This document shows, piece by piece, positions 37,917-45,429 of a stretch of 64,000 bases of DNA. This DNA is from UBA4802 sp964509195 (lineage in GTDB: Bacteria; Spirochaetota; UBA4802; UB4802): the NCBI GenBank assembly GCA_964509195.1, contig CAZDWJ010000015.1, positions 17,491-81,490 of the forward strand, written 5' to 3'. The position numbers were made by a program, and so were the translations under genes. Position 1 is the stretch's first letter; each line of letters starts with the position of its first letter. The notes under the pieces are model-generated. The model saw only the letters and a program-made list of their open reading frames with translations, was not told the origin of the DNA and ran no database searches.

Positions 37917-38063
37917 AACAAAAAGGCTACGGTTAACATATACTATCCGTAGCCTTTAAGGATTTGCATTTGTAAATAATTTTCCTCAAGCGCCCGGATA
38001 TATGTTATCCTGGCGCCACCACCACCAAATTAAAATAGCTGTTATGTTAAGTTTACCCACCAT
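37917..38063 (-). promoter_or_regulatory. trp attenuator upstream of trpB2
   Basis: Three elements in order on the minus strand. (1) A leader ORF with four tandem Trp codons (38063-37986). (2) A hairpin at its end: GCGCC/GGCGC (38016-38012 with 37994-37990) enclosing GGATA/TATCC. (3) A terminator: AAAGGCTACGG (37957-37947) with CCGTAGCCTTT (37932-37922), then TTTTTGTTT. The region GGATAACATATA of hairpin 2 is complementary at 11 of 12 bases to TATATGTTAACC in the terminator loop and 3' arm, giving the alternative antiterminator. A ribosome stalled on Trp codons would free it and let trpB2 be transcribed. Confidence 0.88.
37986..38063 (-). CDS. trpL: trp leader peptide (25 residues, WWWW)
   Basis: Short frame from ATG (38063) to TGA (37988-37986). 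Codons 13-16 are four consecutive TGG, all that is needed for Trp-sensing by ribosome stalling. The peptide starts MVGKLNITAILI and ends just inside the first hairpin of the attenuator. Its ribosome site is weak (GTGAG about 15 bases upstream). It has no function as a protein. Confidence 0.85.
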   Translation of the reverse strand: MVGKLNITAILIWWWWRQDNIYPGA

Positions 38064-38083
38064 CGATTATATAACTCACATAC

Positions 38084-38096
38084 TATAACAGTTATA
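38084..38096. promoter_or_regulatory. Perfect dyad upstream of the trp leader
   Basis: TATAACAGTTATA is a 6+1+6 palindrome. It lies 25 bp downstream of a TTGACA (minus strand, 38126-38121) and 21 bp before the leader start. It could be an operator or part of the promoter; the factor is unknown. Confidence 0.4.
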
Positions 38097-38148
38097 ACAA
38101 TGCATGAAATCTAAAACAAATGTCAAGAAATTTTTTAAGTATTATCAT

Positions 38149-39573
38149 TTATTCTGTTCCGTAAAGCTTGTGTGCCCGTGATACAAGTATATCATAAATC
38201 CCATCAAAACCACCATTACTCATGACCACCATCACTGTGTGCGCACCGCTTATCTGATTAAATGCTTCATCAACTATTGCATCAACAGTATCAAATACGC
38301 AGGCGGCTATGCTCTGACCCCGTATGTCTTCAACTACCCTTTCAATATCAATCTGTTCATGCTCTGGCACTTTATCTAAGCGGTAAGGACGTTTCATAAT
38401 AACATAGTCTGCATCAGCAAATGCCAGTGGCAGTTCATTCTGAAATACATTGCGCCGGCTTGTCGCTGATCTGGGTTCATATAACGCTATGATTTTTGAT
38501 TCCGGATAACGCTCTGACACCTCATGCAACACATTCTGAATGGCTGTAGGATGGTGAGCAAAATCCTCAATTATCGTGAGATAGTTGTTAGAAAACAGTA
38601 TCTCCTGCCTGCGCTTTACTCCTTCAAAAGACTCAATGGCCGAAGCTACTGCCCCCTCAGATACCCCTAGTGTCAGAGCCATTGCTACCGCTGCAGCAAT
38701 GTTCTGATAGTTAAAATTACCAAAAATCTTTGGCACTGCCTTTACCGTATGACCATCCATGGAAATAGTGAGCATACCTTCCCTGTATTGGTAATAACAA
38801 TCAGCATTGGATGAACCATAACTTTTTGTAACCGATAGCGGCTTGCTATTGATGGTGCATAAAGGCTGATACATGGCATTATACACAATATACCCATTTG
38901 CAGGAATGATGTTTTTTAAGCGTGCAAACCACAGGATAATCTCATCAAGATTTTTATATATGTCCGCATGGTCAAATTCAAGCGATGTCATGATGCAGTG
39001 TGTTGGACGATACACCATGAATTTAGGGATTTTTTCAAAATAGGCCGAATCATACTCATCAGCTTCAATAACAAAGTATTTTCCATCACCAAGCTTATAA
39101 TTTTTTCCGTAATTCTTTGGAATCCCTCCTATAAAAAAAGATGGCTCCATGCCTGCTACGTCTAGAATATATGCAAAAAGTGATGCCGTAGTTGTTTTTC
39201 CATGAGTGCCTGCAACTCCTATTACTTCTTTATCCCACAGGAAAAAGTAATACAGAGCTTGAGCCATTGAAAAGTATGGTATGCGTGTATTGAGCGCAGT
39301 TTCCACTTCCGGATTGCCGCGGCTTATTGCATTACCAACAATTACCATATCAGGCTGTGTTTTTTCTATGGTGTCAGAGCTATAGCCTTTGAAAAGTGGT
39401 ATACGCAATGTTTCAAGCTGTGTGCTGATGGGTGGATACACATCGGTGTCAGAGCCAGTTACATCATGTCCCTGCTCCTTGAGTATACCTGCAAGGGCAC
39501 CCATACCCACTCCACAGATGCCAATCATATGAATGTGCAGTTTTTGATTCTTAATTTTCTTTGCCATAAACAT
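38149..39573 (-). CDS. mpl: UDP-N-acetylmuramate:L-Ala-gamma-D-Glu-meso-DAP ligase
   Basis: 474 residues, Mur ligase family, peptidoglycan-recycling branch. The N domain has HMIGICGVGMGALAGILKEQGHDVTGSD; the ATP loop is AGTHGKTTT (121-129). EADEYDSAYFEKIPKF follows, then the C-domain DFAHHPTAI and YEPRSATSRRNVFQ. MurC would read differently in DSAYFEK and the ligand-binding YEPRS region, which marks Mpl. It reattaches recycled tripeptide to UDP-MurNAc, implying DAP-type peptidoglycan. The ATG at 39573 or 39567 may be used; neither has a good ribosome site. Confidence 0.9.
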   Translation of the reverse strand: MFMAKKIKNQKLHIHMIGICGVGMGALAGILKEQGHDVTGSDTDVYPPISTQLETLRIPLFKGYSSDTIEKTQPDMVIVGNAISRGNPEVETALNTRIPYFSMAQALYYFFLWDKEVIGVAGTHGKTTTASLFAYILDVAGMEPSFFIGGIPKNYGKNYKLGDGKYFVIEADEYDSAYFEKIPKFMVYRPTHCIMTSLEFDHADIYKNLDEIILWFARLKNIIPANGYIVYNAMYQPLCTINSKPLSVTKSYGSSNADCYYQYREGMLTISMDGHTVKAVPKIFGNFNYQNIAAAVAMALTLGVSEGAVASAIESFEGVKRRQEILFSNNYLTIIEDFAHHPTAIQNVLHEVSERYPESKIIALYEPRSATSRRNVFQNELPLAFADADYVIMKRPYRLDKVPEHEQIDIERVVEDIRGQSIAACVFDTVDAIVDEAFNQISGAHTVMVVMSNGGFDGIYDILVSRAHKLYGTE

Positions 39574-39804
39574 AATTTCAAACTTTTCAATGCTCTTAAA
39601 TTAATTATAGTATATGTAATCTATGTTTATACAATCTTATCTAAAAAAAATTTTTGGTAAACTATTTTTTTTAAAAGAATTACTTATTTTTATTAATTAC
39701 GAGTATTATCTTCTGGCCATCCGTACTTATATAATCACACATGGTTATAACGCATTCTCTTAATGAAAGAAAATGAAACAGTGATTCTATAAGCAATTAA
39801 ATTC

Positions 39805-39833
39805 TTGACAGTATAGCAATCACAACATATACA
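39805..39833 (+). promoter_or_regulatory. Promoter of the XRE-cupin gene
   Basis: TTGACA (39805-39810), 17-base spacer, TATACA (39828-39833), 35 bases before the start codon. Confidence 0.7.
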
Positions 39834-39867
39834 CAATACATATATCATTATCAAAAGAGAGGGTCCA

Positions 39868-40518
39868 ATGAAATCCAATGTAAAAAGCAAGGATTACCAG
39901 GATTTTTTAGATGACCTTAAAAACTATTATGATAAACATGATAAGGAAGAAGAAAATTTATCAGTAGGCACCCGTATTCAGAAAATCAGGGAAATACAGG
40001 GGCTTGGCATTGAACAATTAGCACAGATGACTGGTATTGATGCTAAATATTTGCAGGATATAGAATCACTCAAGGTGTTTCCTGATTTGGGGACAATTAT
40101 TCGTTTGTCAAAAGTTCTCAAGATATCAACTGGGCTTATCTTTGATGAGCAATCCGGACTTCCATACGTAGTAATACGAAAAAATGAACGGCGCAAAATA
40201 GCCAGAAAAATCTCAGGCAAAAAAGATCACCCTCATTATGAATATCTATCATTATCTTCCGGGGTAATTTCACGACACATGGAATCATTCATTGTAAGGT
40301 TAACCAGCAATGTATATTACACTCAGGAATTATCATCCCATGAGGGAGAGGAATTCCTGTATGTTCTTGAAGGAGCAATGAAGATTAAACTTGCAGATAA
40401 AGAAGAAACTCTTAACACCGGTGATAGTATCTTTTACCACTCAACTATACCGCATACATTAAAAAGCATTAGCCCAAAACCCGCGGTACTGTTAGCAGTA
40501 GTGTACACAGGGTCTTAA
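39868..40518 (+). CDS. XRE-family regulator with cupin domain
   Basis: 216 residues. The helix-turn-helix is at about 34-88 (IQKIREIQGLGIEQLAQMTGIDAKYLQDIE). The C-terminal cupin (about 135-214: YYTQELSSHEGEEFLYVLEGAMKIKL, GDSIFYHSTIPHTLKS) has His and Glu residues for a metal or small-molecule site. Proteins of this layout usually sense a metabolite and repress nearby genes. AGAGGGT lies before the ATG. The gene is monocistronic and converges on the DUF362 gene; its targets are not evident. Confidence 0.9.
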   Translation: MKSNVKSKDYQDFLDDLKNYYDKHDKEEENLSVGTRIQKIREIQGLGIEQLAQMTGIDAKYLQDIESLKVFPDLGTIIRLSKVLKISTGLIFDEQSGLPYVVIRKNERRKIARKISGKKDHPHYEYLSLSSGVISRHMESFIVRLTSNVYYTQELSSHEGEEFLYVLEGAMKIKLADKEETLNTGDSIFYHSTIPHTLKSISPKPAVLLAVVYTGS

Positions 40519-40596
40519 AAACATATAGGATTTTTCATACACTGTGTACCTGTCAATGATGTTTTTCATAGTGCCAGTATGTTTTAGGTTATTTTT

Positions 40597-40609
40597 AAGT
40601 AACTATCGC
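40597..40609 (-). repeat. GCGATAGTTACTT repeat variant
   Basis: One mismatch from the 13-mer consensus (minus strand). It stands between the convergent XRE-cupin and DUF362 genes. Confidence 0.6.
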
Positions 40610-40620
40610 ACACATTACTA

Positions 40621-41913
40621 TTATCTTTTAAAAACCCATTTGAATATAACAATATTTAACGCTTTCTGAATTGAATTGACTATAAACAAAAATGCATCCC
40701 GCACATCAAACATTGGGCTTGGCAAACCATACAGCAGCGGAACAGGGATAAACAGATTGCGTGCACCAATAGGGCAGCCCTTGATGCGCAATACCTTTTT
40801 TGCAACAAGCTTTCCGTCCACCCTGGTGCAATCCCCCACTAAAAGCACGCTGCCGCTGGGAACAACAACATCGCCTTTGTATATTCCGGTTACGATAGCT
40901 CCTTTTTTAGCTTTTTTTAGTGAACCTGGCCTGCGTTTTTCAATAGTACCTAAGCATCCTTTGACTGCAGCCTCACATCCACCATCGCAAATAATATCTG
41001 TATTGGGAGCATAGCCTGAATAAAACTTCAACGGCGTGTCAAGCCCCTGCAATACTTGAAACAACCTGCTCTGACCCTTTGGTTTTTTACGCAGTTTATC
41101 AATATCCACATCACCGCCTATTGCAATATCCTTGATATTGCATGAGCCATAGCCGCGCTCAGCTGCCAGTCGCAGATGCACTACATCCTGAGGGCGATAG
41201 TTCATAATATAAGCTGCAACCACATCAACTGCCAGAGGATCATTTGAAATAATAAGTGCCCCAAGCCGAACGGGATATGGTGCTGATTCAAATCCATACG
41301 TAATATCAATAGCATCTGAAACTACAAGGTCAGGATAGCCTGCTTCTAAAAGATCCACAATTTTTTCATGTATGCGATAATCATGGTAAAGCATCCTTTC
41401 CTTATGAGTGAGAATACCAATATTTAATTTCAGGGCATTGGTAATGGATGCAAAGATATGATATTTTAATTTTGGCATCCATATTTTAAAATTGGCCTTA
41501 GCAATGTATGTAGAAAGATCAATTTCCTTATGCCATTTAGCTTTTGATAATTTTACTCTGGTGACTGGATGCTCATTCAAATCAATGACAGAAACCTGCA
41601 ATTTTTGTGCTAGATCAAAGTATCCTGCCTCTTTTAAGAATAACCGTGACGGAATGCCATACCCGCCCGATTCTCCAATTGTGATATCATTGATACTGTT
41701 TTTACGTAATACGTTTACCATTGCTTCAATTACTGCCGGGTGAGTATATGAGTTGAATATATACTGTTTATTTGCTGTCACAACGTTTGGTTTAATAAAG
41801 ACAGGATTCTTAAACTGAATTTTCAGATCTTTAATTGATTTTTGAATGATGCGTTCAATGTTTGAAACATTGTAATCATCACACTGTTGTATAATAACTT
41901 TTGGTTTTTTCAT
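40621..41913 (-). CDS. DUF362-domain protein
   Basis: 430 residues from the ATG behind GAGGTGATC. DUF362 features are visible: PVFIKPNVV, THPAVIEAMVNVL, IGESGGYG, KLKYHIFASITNALKLNIG, and DPLAVDVVAAYIM. A Cys-bearing segment CDGGCEAAVKGCLGTIEKRRPG (about 315-336) and a late CTRVDGK...KGCPIGA could hold an Fe-S cluster. The family is widespread in anaerobes but its function is not known. A second, diverged member lies at 49.2-50.6 kb. Confidence 0.8.
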   Translation of the reverse strand: MKKPKVIIQQCDDYNVSNIERIIQKSIKDLKIQFKNPVFIKPNVVTANKQYIFNSYTHPAVIEAMVNVLRKNSINDITIGESGGYGIPSRLFLKEAGYFDLAQKLQVSVIDLNEHPVTRVKLSKAKWHKEIDLSTYIAKANFKIWMPKLKYHIFASITNALKLNIGILTHKERMLYHDYRIHEKIVDLLEAGYPDLVVSDAIDITYGFESAPYPVRLGALIISNDPLAVDVVAAYIMNYRPQDVVHLRLAAERGYGSCNIKDIAIGGDVDIDKLRKKPKGQSRLFQVLQGLDTPLKFYSGYAPNTDIICDGGCEAAVKGCLGTIEKRRPGSLKKAKKGAIVTGIYKGDVVVPSGSVLLVGDCTRVDGKLVAKKVLRIKGCPIGARNLFIPVPLLYGLPSPMFDVRDAFLFIVNSIQKALNIVIFKWVFKR

Positions 41914-42302
41914 AAAGATCACCTCATAAATTATATTACAACATTTTATCGATATACTGTTAATGTAATACCCATTGTCAATGAAAATAAATATTTTTGT
42001 ACGTACTGAAAAATAGTTTTGCTAACAGTGGCAAAGATATGCTGTATGCTATTTATAACAGAACAACAGTATTCCATCGATTGCTCCTCAAGTATAAACT
42101 TGATTGATAATATAAAGTAATTCCCTATAGGCATTATATACACCTGCCTATATTTAATGATAATATTTCACGTATTACGCTTGTTTTAGACTCCGCTGTA
42201 CTTATTTTAAGGAGATGGTTGCTTGGACATCAAAACAGAGATTGGGGGTGAATTAAAAAAAATCATATTTGCATGGGAAGATGCAATGTTATAATGAAAT
42301 CT
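41914..42302. other. Intergenic region, 389 bp
   Basis: Between two minus-strand genes. AT-rich. A 23-codon frame (42223-42294, plus strand, TTG start behind AAGGAG) was seen but not accepted. No terminator or promoter was assigned. Confidence 0.5.
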
Positions 42303-43976
42303 TTAATTTTTAGAAAAATTCTTAACTAGCAGAACCTGATTGCCCTTTTTATTAAACTTCACCTCGTCAAAGATATTGAATGCCATACGCAAACCTCTTC
42401 CATGAGCTAACATATCGTCATCAACTGTATTTTGTATTTTTTGGATTATTTCTCTGTAATTGAAACCATTTCCTTCATCTTCTATTTTATACATTACCTT
42501 GTTAGAATTTAATAAAAATTCTATAGTTACCTTTTTATCTTTATAGTTGGGATCTTTTTGTCTACTTAAGATAAACTCAAGGTAGTTGCCATTAGTAGTT
42601 GCCTTGGTTTTTTCTTCAAAACTTATATTTAAATTTCCATGTTCAATTGCGTTAATAATTATTTCACGCAATCCCAACTTAATGGCACTGGTTGTGTTTT
42701 TATCTATATATTTTGGCAAATTAAGAACAAGCCTGTTGCATATCTCCTCAGCTGCTATCAGGTAATTCCCTATTGAAAGCCTCATCTTCTCAGCTTCTAC
42801 ATATTTCAGCATATTCTCATCCAGAACAGATGTTGCTTTCATTAATATTTCGTTCCTGTCATCAATTGTAATATGTTCTATCCTGATATTGTATTCCTTT
42901 GGTTCAAACGTACCCCGTGATTTCAATTGCACTTTAAGATTTATAGGTTTACCCTCATTAAAAAGCATATTTATTTTTTCTTTTATTATCTGGAATGTCA
43001 GATCACTTTCACCTTCAGGCAAATACAATAAGTCATACAGTGTTGTAATAGATTCACTCCCTTTTCGTATCGCAAGCTGGTCATACGCTGCTCTGTTTGC
43101 AGTAGTAATAGCTAAATTTGAATCAAAGGAAATAATACAATCGTTGGTGCCCTCAACAAGGAACCTGTATTTCCTTTCCGAAATGCTTATAATTTTATGA
43201 GCTATCTCTAACTCCTGGGCATAGCTTATAAACATGCGTGTTACCGACGACATAAAGAATACTATTGCAAGCGTAATGCCAAGGCTGAAACGTGAAAAGT
43301 ACACTGTAGGGAAAAAATCATAAAATACATGAGTATGGACATGCAATGTGTCAATAGCAGCACCAGCAAACGCAAAGAAAAATCCAAGAGATGGAAATAA
43401 AAGGTATTTATAATTTCGTTGTACAATCATATCAGTGATAACAGCTATCGTGCTGTATACTATATATATGCCCAGAAACACATCGCGGATAGCATATAGT
43501 ATACCCTCCTGACCTCTACCATAATCAGCCTCATAATACATCCATGTTGTTTTTGGTTTTGTCAGTGATATGAAAAGATCCGGAAAGATGTAGGCACACA
43601 GTGTTGCAATGGCTGCATACAGCAAACCAGCATATGCTAATAGCATATTTACTTTATGCCACCGTTTGTTTAAGATAAGTAATTTATTTAATGAATAAGG
43701 AAGAGCAAAGAGGTAGAAAAGCCCGGAAACCTGTTCCAGGCGATGGAAGTGAATAGATATACTTCGATTATGAAGCCATCCGCCAAATGACAGTATCATC
43801 GTTTCACTGCCCACAAAGAGCATTCCTAAAAATGCAAAAAATGCAACGGCAAAATACAGCGAATTTTTATATCGCCAGTACATATACACATACAAAATGA
43901 AACCACCCAACAGTATGCCAAAACACACAGGTGGCAATAAAAACTGAACCAGGCTTACAGGTACTTCAAAACTCAT
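42303..43976 (-). CDS. Membrane sensor with PAS domain and RsbW-like ATPase
   Basis: 557 residues. Residues 1-250 hold about seven TM helices. A PAS-like domain follows (about 270-390: KYRFLVEGTNDCIISFDSNLAITTANRAA). The C-terminal 150 residues are a GHKL ATPase of RsbW/SpoIIAB type: N box LREIIINAIEHGN, G1 YKIEDEGNGFN, G2 HGRGLRMAFNIFDEV. There is no HisKA dimerisation domain or phospho-His box, so it is more likely an anti-sigma/serine-kinase-like output than a two-component kinase. AAGGAAG precedes the ATG. Confidence 0.8.
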   Translation of the reverse strand: MSFEVPVSLVQFLLPPVCFGILLGGFILYVYMYWRYKNSLYFAVAFFAFLGMLFVGSETMILSFGGWLHNRSISIHFHRLEQVSGLFYLFALPYSLNKLLILNKRWHKVNMLLAYAGLLYAAIATLCAYIFPDLFISLTKPKTTWMYYEADYGRGQEGILYAIRDVFLGIYIVYSTIAVITDMIVQRNYKYLLFPSLGFFFAFAGAAIDTLHVHTHVFYDFFPTVYFSRFSLGITLAIVFFMSSVTRMFISYAQELEIAHKIISISERKYRFLVEGTNDCIISFDSNLAITTANRAAYDQLAIRKGSESITTLYDLLYLPEGESDLTFQIIKEKINMLFNEGKPINLKVQLKSRGTFEPKEYNIRIEHITIDDRNEILMKATSVLDENMLKYVEAEKMRLSIGNYLIAAEEICNRLVLNLPKYIDKNTTSAIKLGLREIIINAIEHGNLNISFEEKTKATTNGNYLEFILSRQKDPNYKDKKVTIEFLLNSNKVMYKIEDEGNGFNYREIIQKIQNTVDDDMLAHGRGLRMAFNIFDEVKFNKKGNQVLLVKNFSKN

Positions 43977-44000
43977 ACTCTTCCTTTTAGTTTATTTTAG

Positions 44001-44459
44001 TTATTTAACTTCAAACCTTACCATAGTCACAACATTACTTGTTGACAAGATGATATCAAAATATTTGTCAGGCTCAAGATACGTTATGCGAATGCGGCCA
44101 TCATTTAACGTAACTTCTTCCTGAGGTGTTCCCATAATCTTGATCACCTGATCTCTGGTCATGCCAATATTTATATTTCTGATTTTCCCACCTTTCCATT
44201 CAGGATAAAATAAAATTTGACGTATCATTTCCCTGTGGAATACAAAACCAAACTGCAAGTAGTCAAAGATAATATAATCTTCTTCTTTTGTAGGTCCTCT
44301 GTCAATATGCATTTTAATTGGAACGCCATACTTACAAAAAACCTTTGAGTGACGCGCACCAAGCTGATCAATTAATTCATCTGCTGATGGTGTTTTGTCT
44401 GCTGCAATAAAAAGAATCGCTACTGCAACAACCGCTACAATACTTAATGCACGCTTCAT
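44001..44459 (-). CDS. Secreted protein with SmpA/BamE-like domain
   Basis: 152 residues from the ATG behind AAGGAGG. A Sec signal peptide covers about 1-20 (KRALSIVAVVAVAILFIAA). The C-terminal part, IRNINIGMTRDQVIKIMGTPQEEV then ITYL, matches the turn pattern of SmpA/OmlA (BamE) domains, where GMTxxxVxxxxGxP is typical. It lacks a lipobox. It may be a periplasmic envelope protein; the family assignment is tentative. It lies 24 bp before the sensor gene and may be cotranscribed with it. Confidence 0.55.
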   Translation of the reverse strand: MKRALSIVAVVAVAILFIAADKTPSADELIDQLGARHSKVFCKYGVPIKMHIDRGPTKEEDYIIFDYLQFGFVFHREMIRQILFYPEWKGGKIRNINIGMTRDQVIKIMGTPQEEVTLNDGRIRITYLEPDKYFDIILSTSNVVTMVRFEVK

Positions 44460-44547
44460 ATGAAGCCTCCTTATAATTTGAATATAGTGAACAACATCAT
44501 TCTGTATTGTGCCATAAATCATAATTTAACGCAAGTGATTTTTTTTG

Positions 44548-44598
44548 GCGATAGTTACTGGTAAAAAACTCATTATGACAATTCACAGTAACTATCGC
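44548..44598. repeat. Perfect inverted pair of GCGATAGTTACTG
   Basis: GCGATAGTTACTG (44548-44560) and CAGTAACTATCGC (44586-44598) are exact reverse complements, 25 bases apart. They lie in the divergent promoter region between the BamE-like gene and the dtxR-feoB genes. No T tract follows, so a simple terminator is unlikely. Confidence 0.75.
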
Positions 44599-44622
44599 TT
44601 AAATTTATTTTCTTCTGACATA

Positions 44623-44640
44623 AATTAGTCTTGACTAATT
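44623..44640. promoter_or_regulatory. DtxR-type operator upstream of the feo genes
   Basis: AATTAGTCTTGACTAATT is an 8+2+8 perfect palindrome containing TTAG-type half sites, close to the form of DtxR/IdeR/MntR boxes. It overlaps a candidate -35 TTGACT (44631-44636), 60 bases before the regulator gene. Autoregulation by metal is the natural reading. Confidence 0.6.
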
Positions 44641-44700
44641 ATATTATATATATTAAATTGTACTTGTGAGTAACTTATTGATACCAATAATCAGTGTACT

Positions 44701-45429
44701 ATGAGAATGAGAAAACGACGCGGTAACCTCTTTGCCTTCAGCAACCACAATGATATGGGCAATGACACAGCTTTATCTCCCAATATGGAAGATTACATGG
44801 AAAACATCTCAATGCTATTAAAAGAGCACGATATTGTCCGTGTAAAAGATATAGCCAAAAAATTAAATATAAAGATGCCCAGTGTAACAGCTGCGTTACA
44901 AAAGCTAAAAGAAAAAGGTCTTGTTGATTATGAAAAATATGGTCATGTACAGCTTACTGCTAAGGGAAAAGAAGTAGCCGATAGCATCTATGAAAAGCAT
45001 TCATTTCTTACAGAATTTTTCAAAGAAATTTTGAGCATGGATACACAAAAAGCTGAAGAAGAAGCGTGTAAATTGGAACACCATTTAAGCTCAGATGCCA
45101 GCAACCGAATGCAACGCTTTGTGGAATTCTACAAGCAGGAACAGCTGGACGAGCAGCAATGGATTAACAGGCTTGACAGTGCACTTGAAGAAAAGCGTTT
45201 AAGCGAACTTAAAGAAGGTGAAAGAGCCAAAATTATACGAATACTGGGAAGCGGTCCATTAAAAAAACGCCTTCTTGAAATGGGTTTCAGAAAAGGTGAA
45301 ATTATTCACGTGATAAAATATGCACCTCTAAAAGACCCCATCGAAATATCTATCAAAGATTTTTTACTGTCCATTCGTGTGGAAGAAGCTCATTCTATTA
45401 TTGTAAAACCATTGCAAAGCTATGACTAA
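44701..45429 (+). CDS. DtxR-family metal regulator with C-terminal FeoA domain
   Basis: 242 residues. After a basic leader (start uncertain: the family usually begins near SPNMEDYMENI, residue about 26), the winged helix spans 26-90 (VKDIAKKLNIKMPSVTAALQKLKEKGLV). The metal/dimerisation domain follows (about 90-165, with EEEACKLEHHL). The FeoA/SH3-like domain is 166-240 (LSELKEGERAKIIRILGSGPLKKRLLEMGFRKGEIIHVI). It overlaps feoB by 8 bases, so it is cotranslated; it probably represses the operon when Fe(II) or Mn(II) is ample. The fused FeoA-like domain may serve FeoB, as no separate feoA is present. Confidence 0.88.
   Translation: MRMRKRRGNLFAFSNHNDMGNDTALSPNMEDYMENISMLLKEHDIVRVKDIAKKLNIKMPSVTAALQKLKEKGLVDYEKYGHVQLTAKGKEVADSIYEKHSFLTEFFKEILSMDTQKAEEEACKLEHHLSSDASNRMQRFVEFYKQEQLDEQQWINRLDSALEEKRLSELKEGERAKIIRILGSGPLKKRLLEMGFRKGEIIHVIKYAPLKDPIEISIKDFLLSIRVEEAHSIIVKPLQSYD

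Noticed and set aside
42223..42294. 23-codon frame with TTG start behind AAGGAG
   Set aside because: Too short and without relatives; only the ribosome-site-like sequence supports it.
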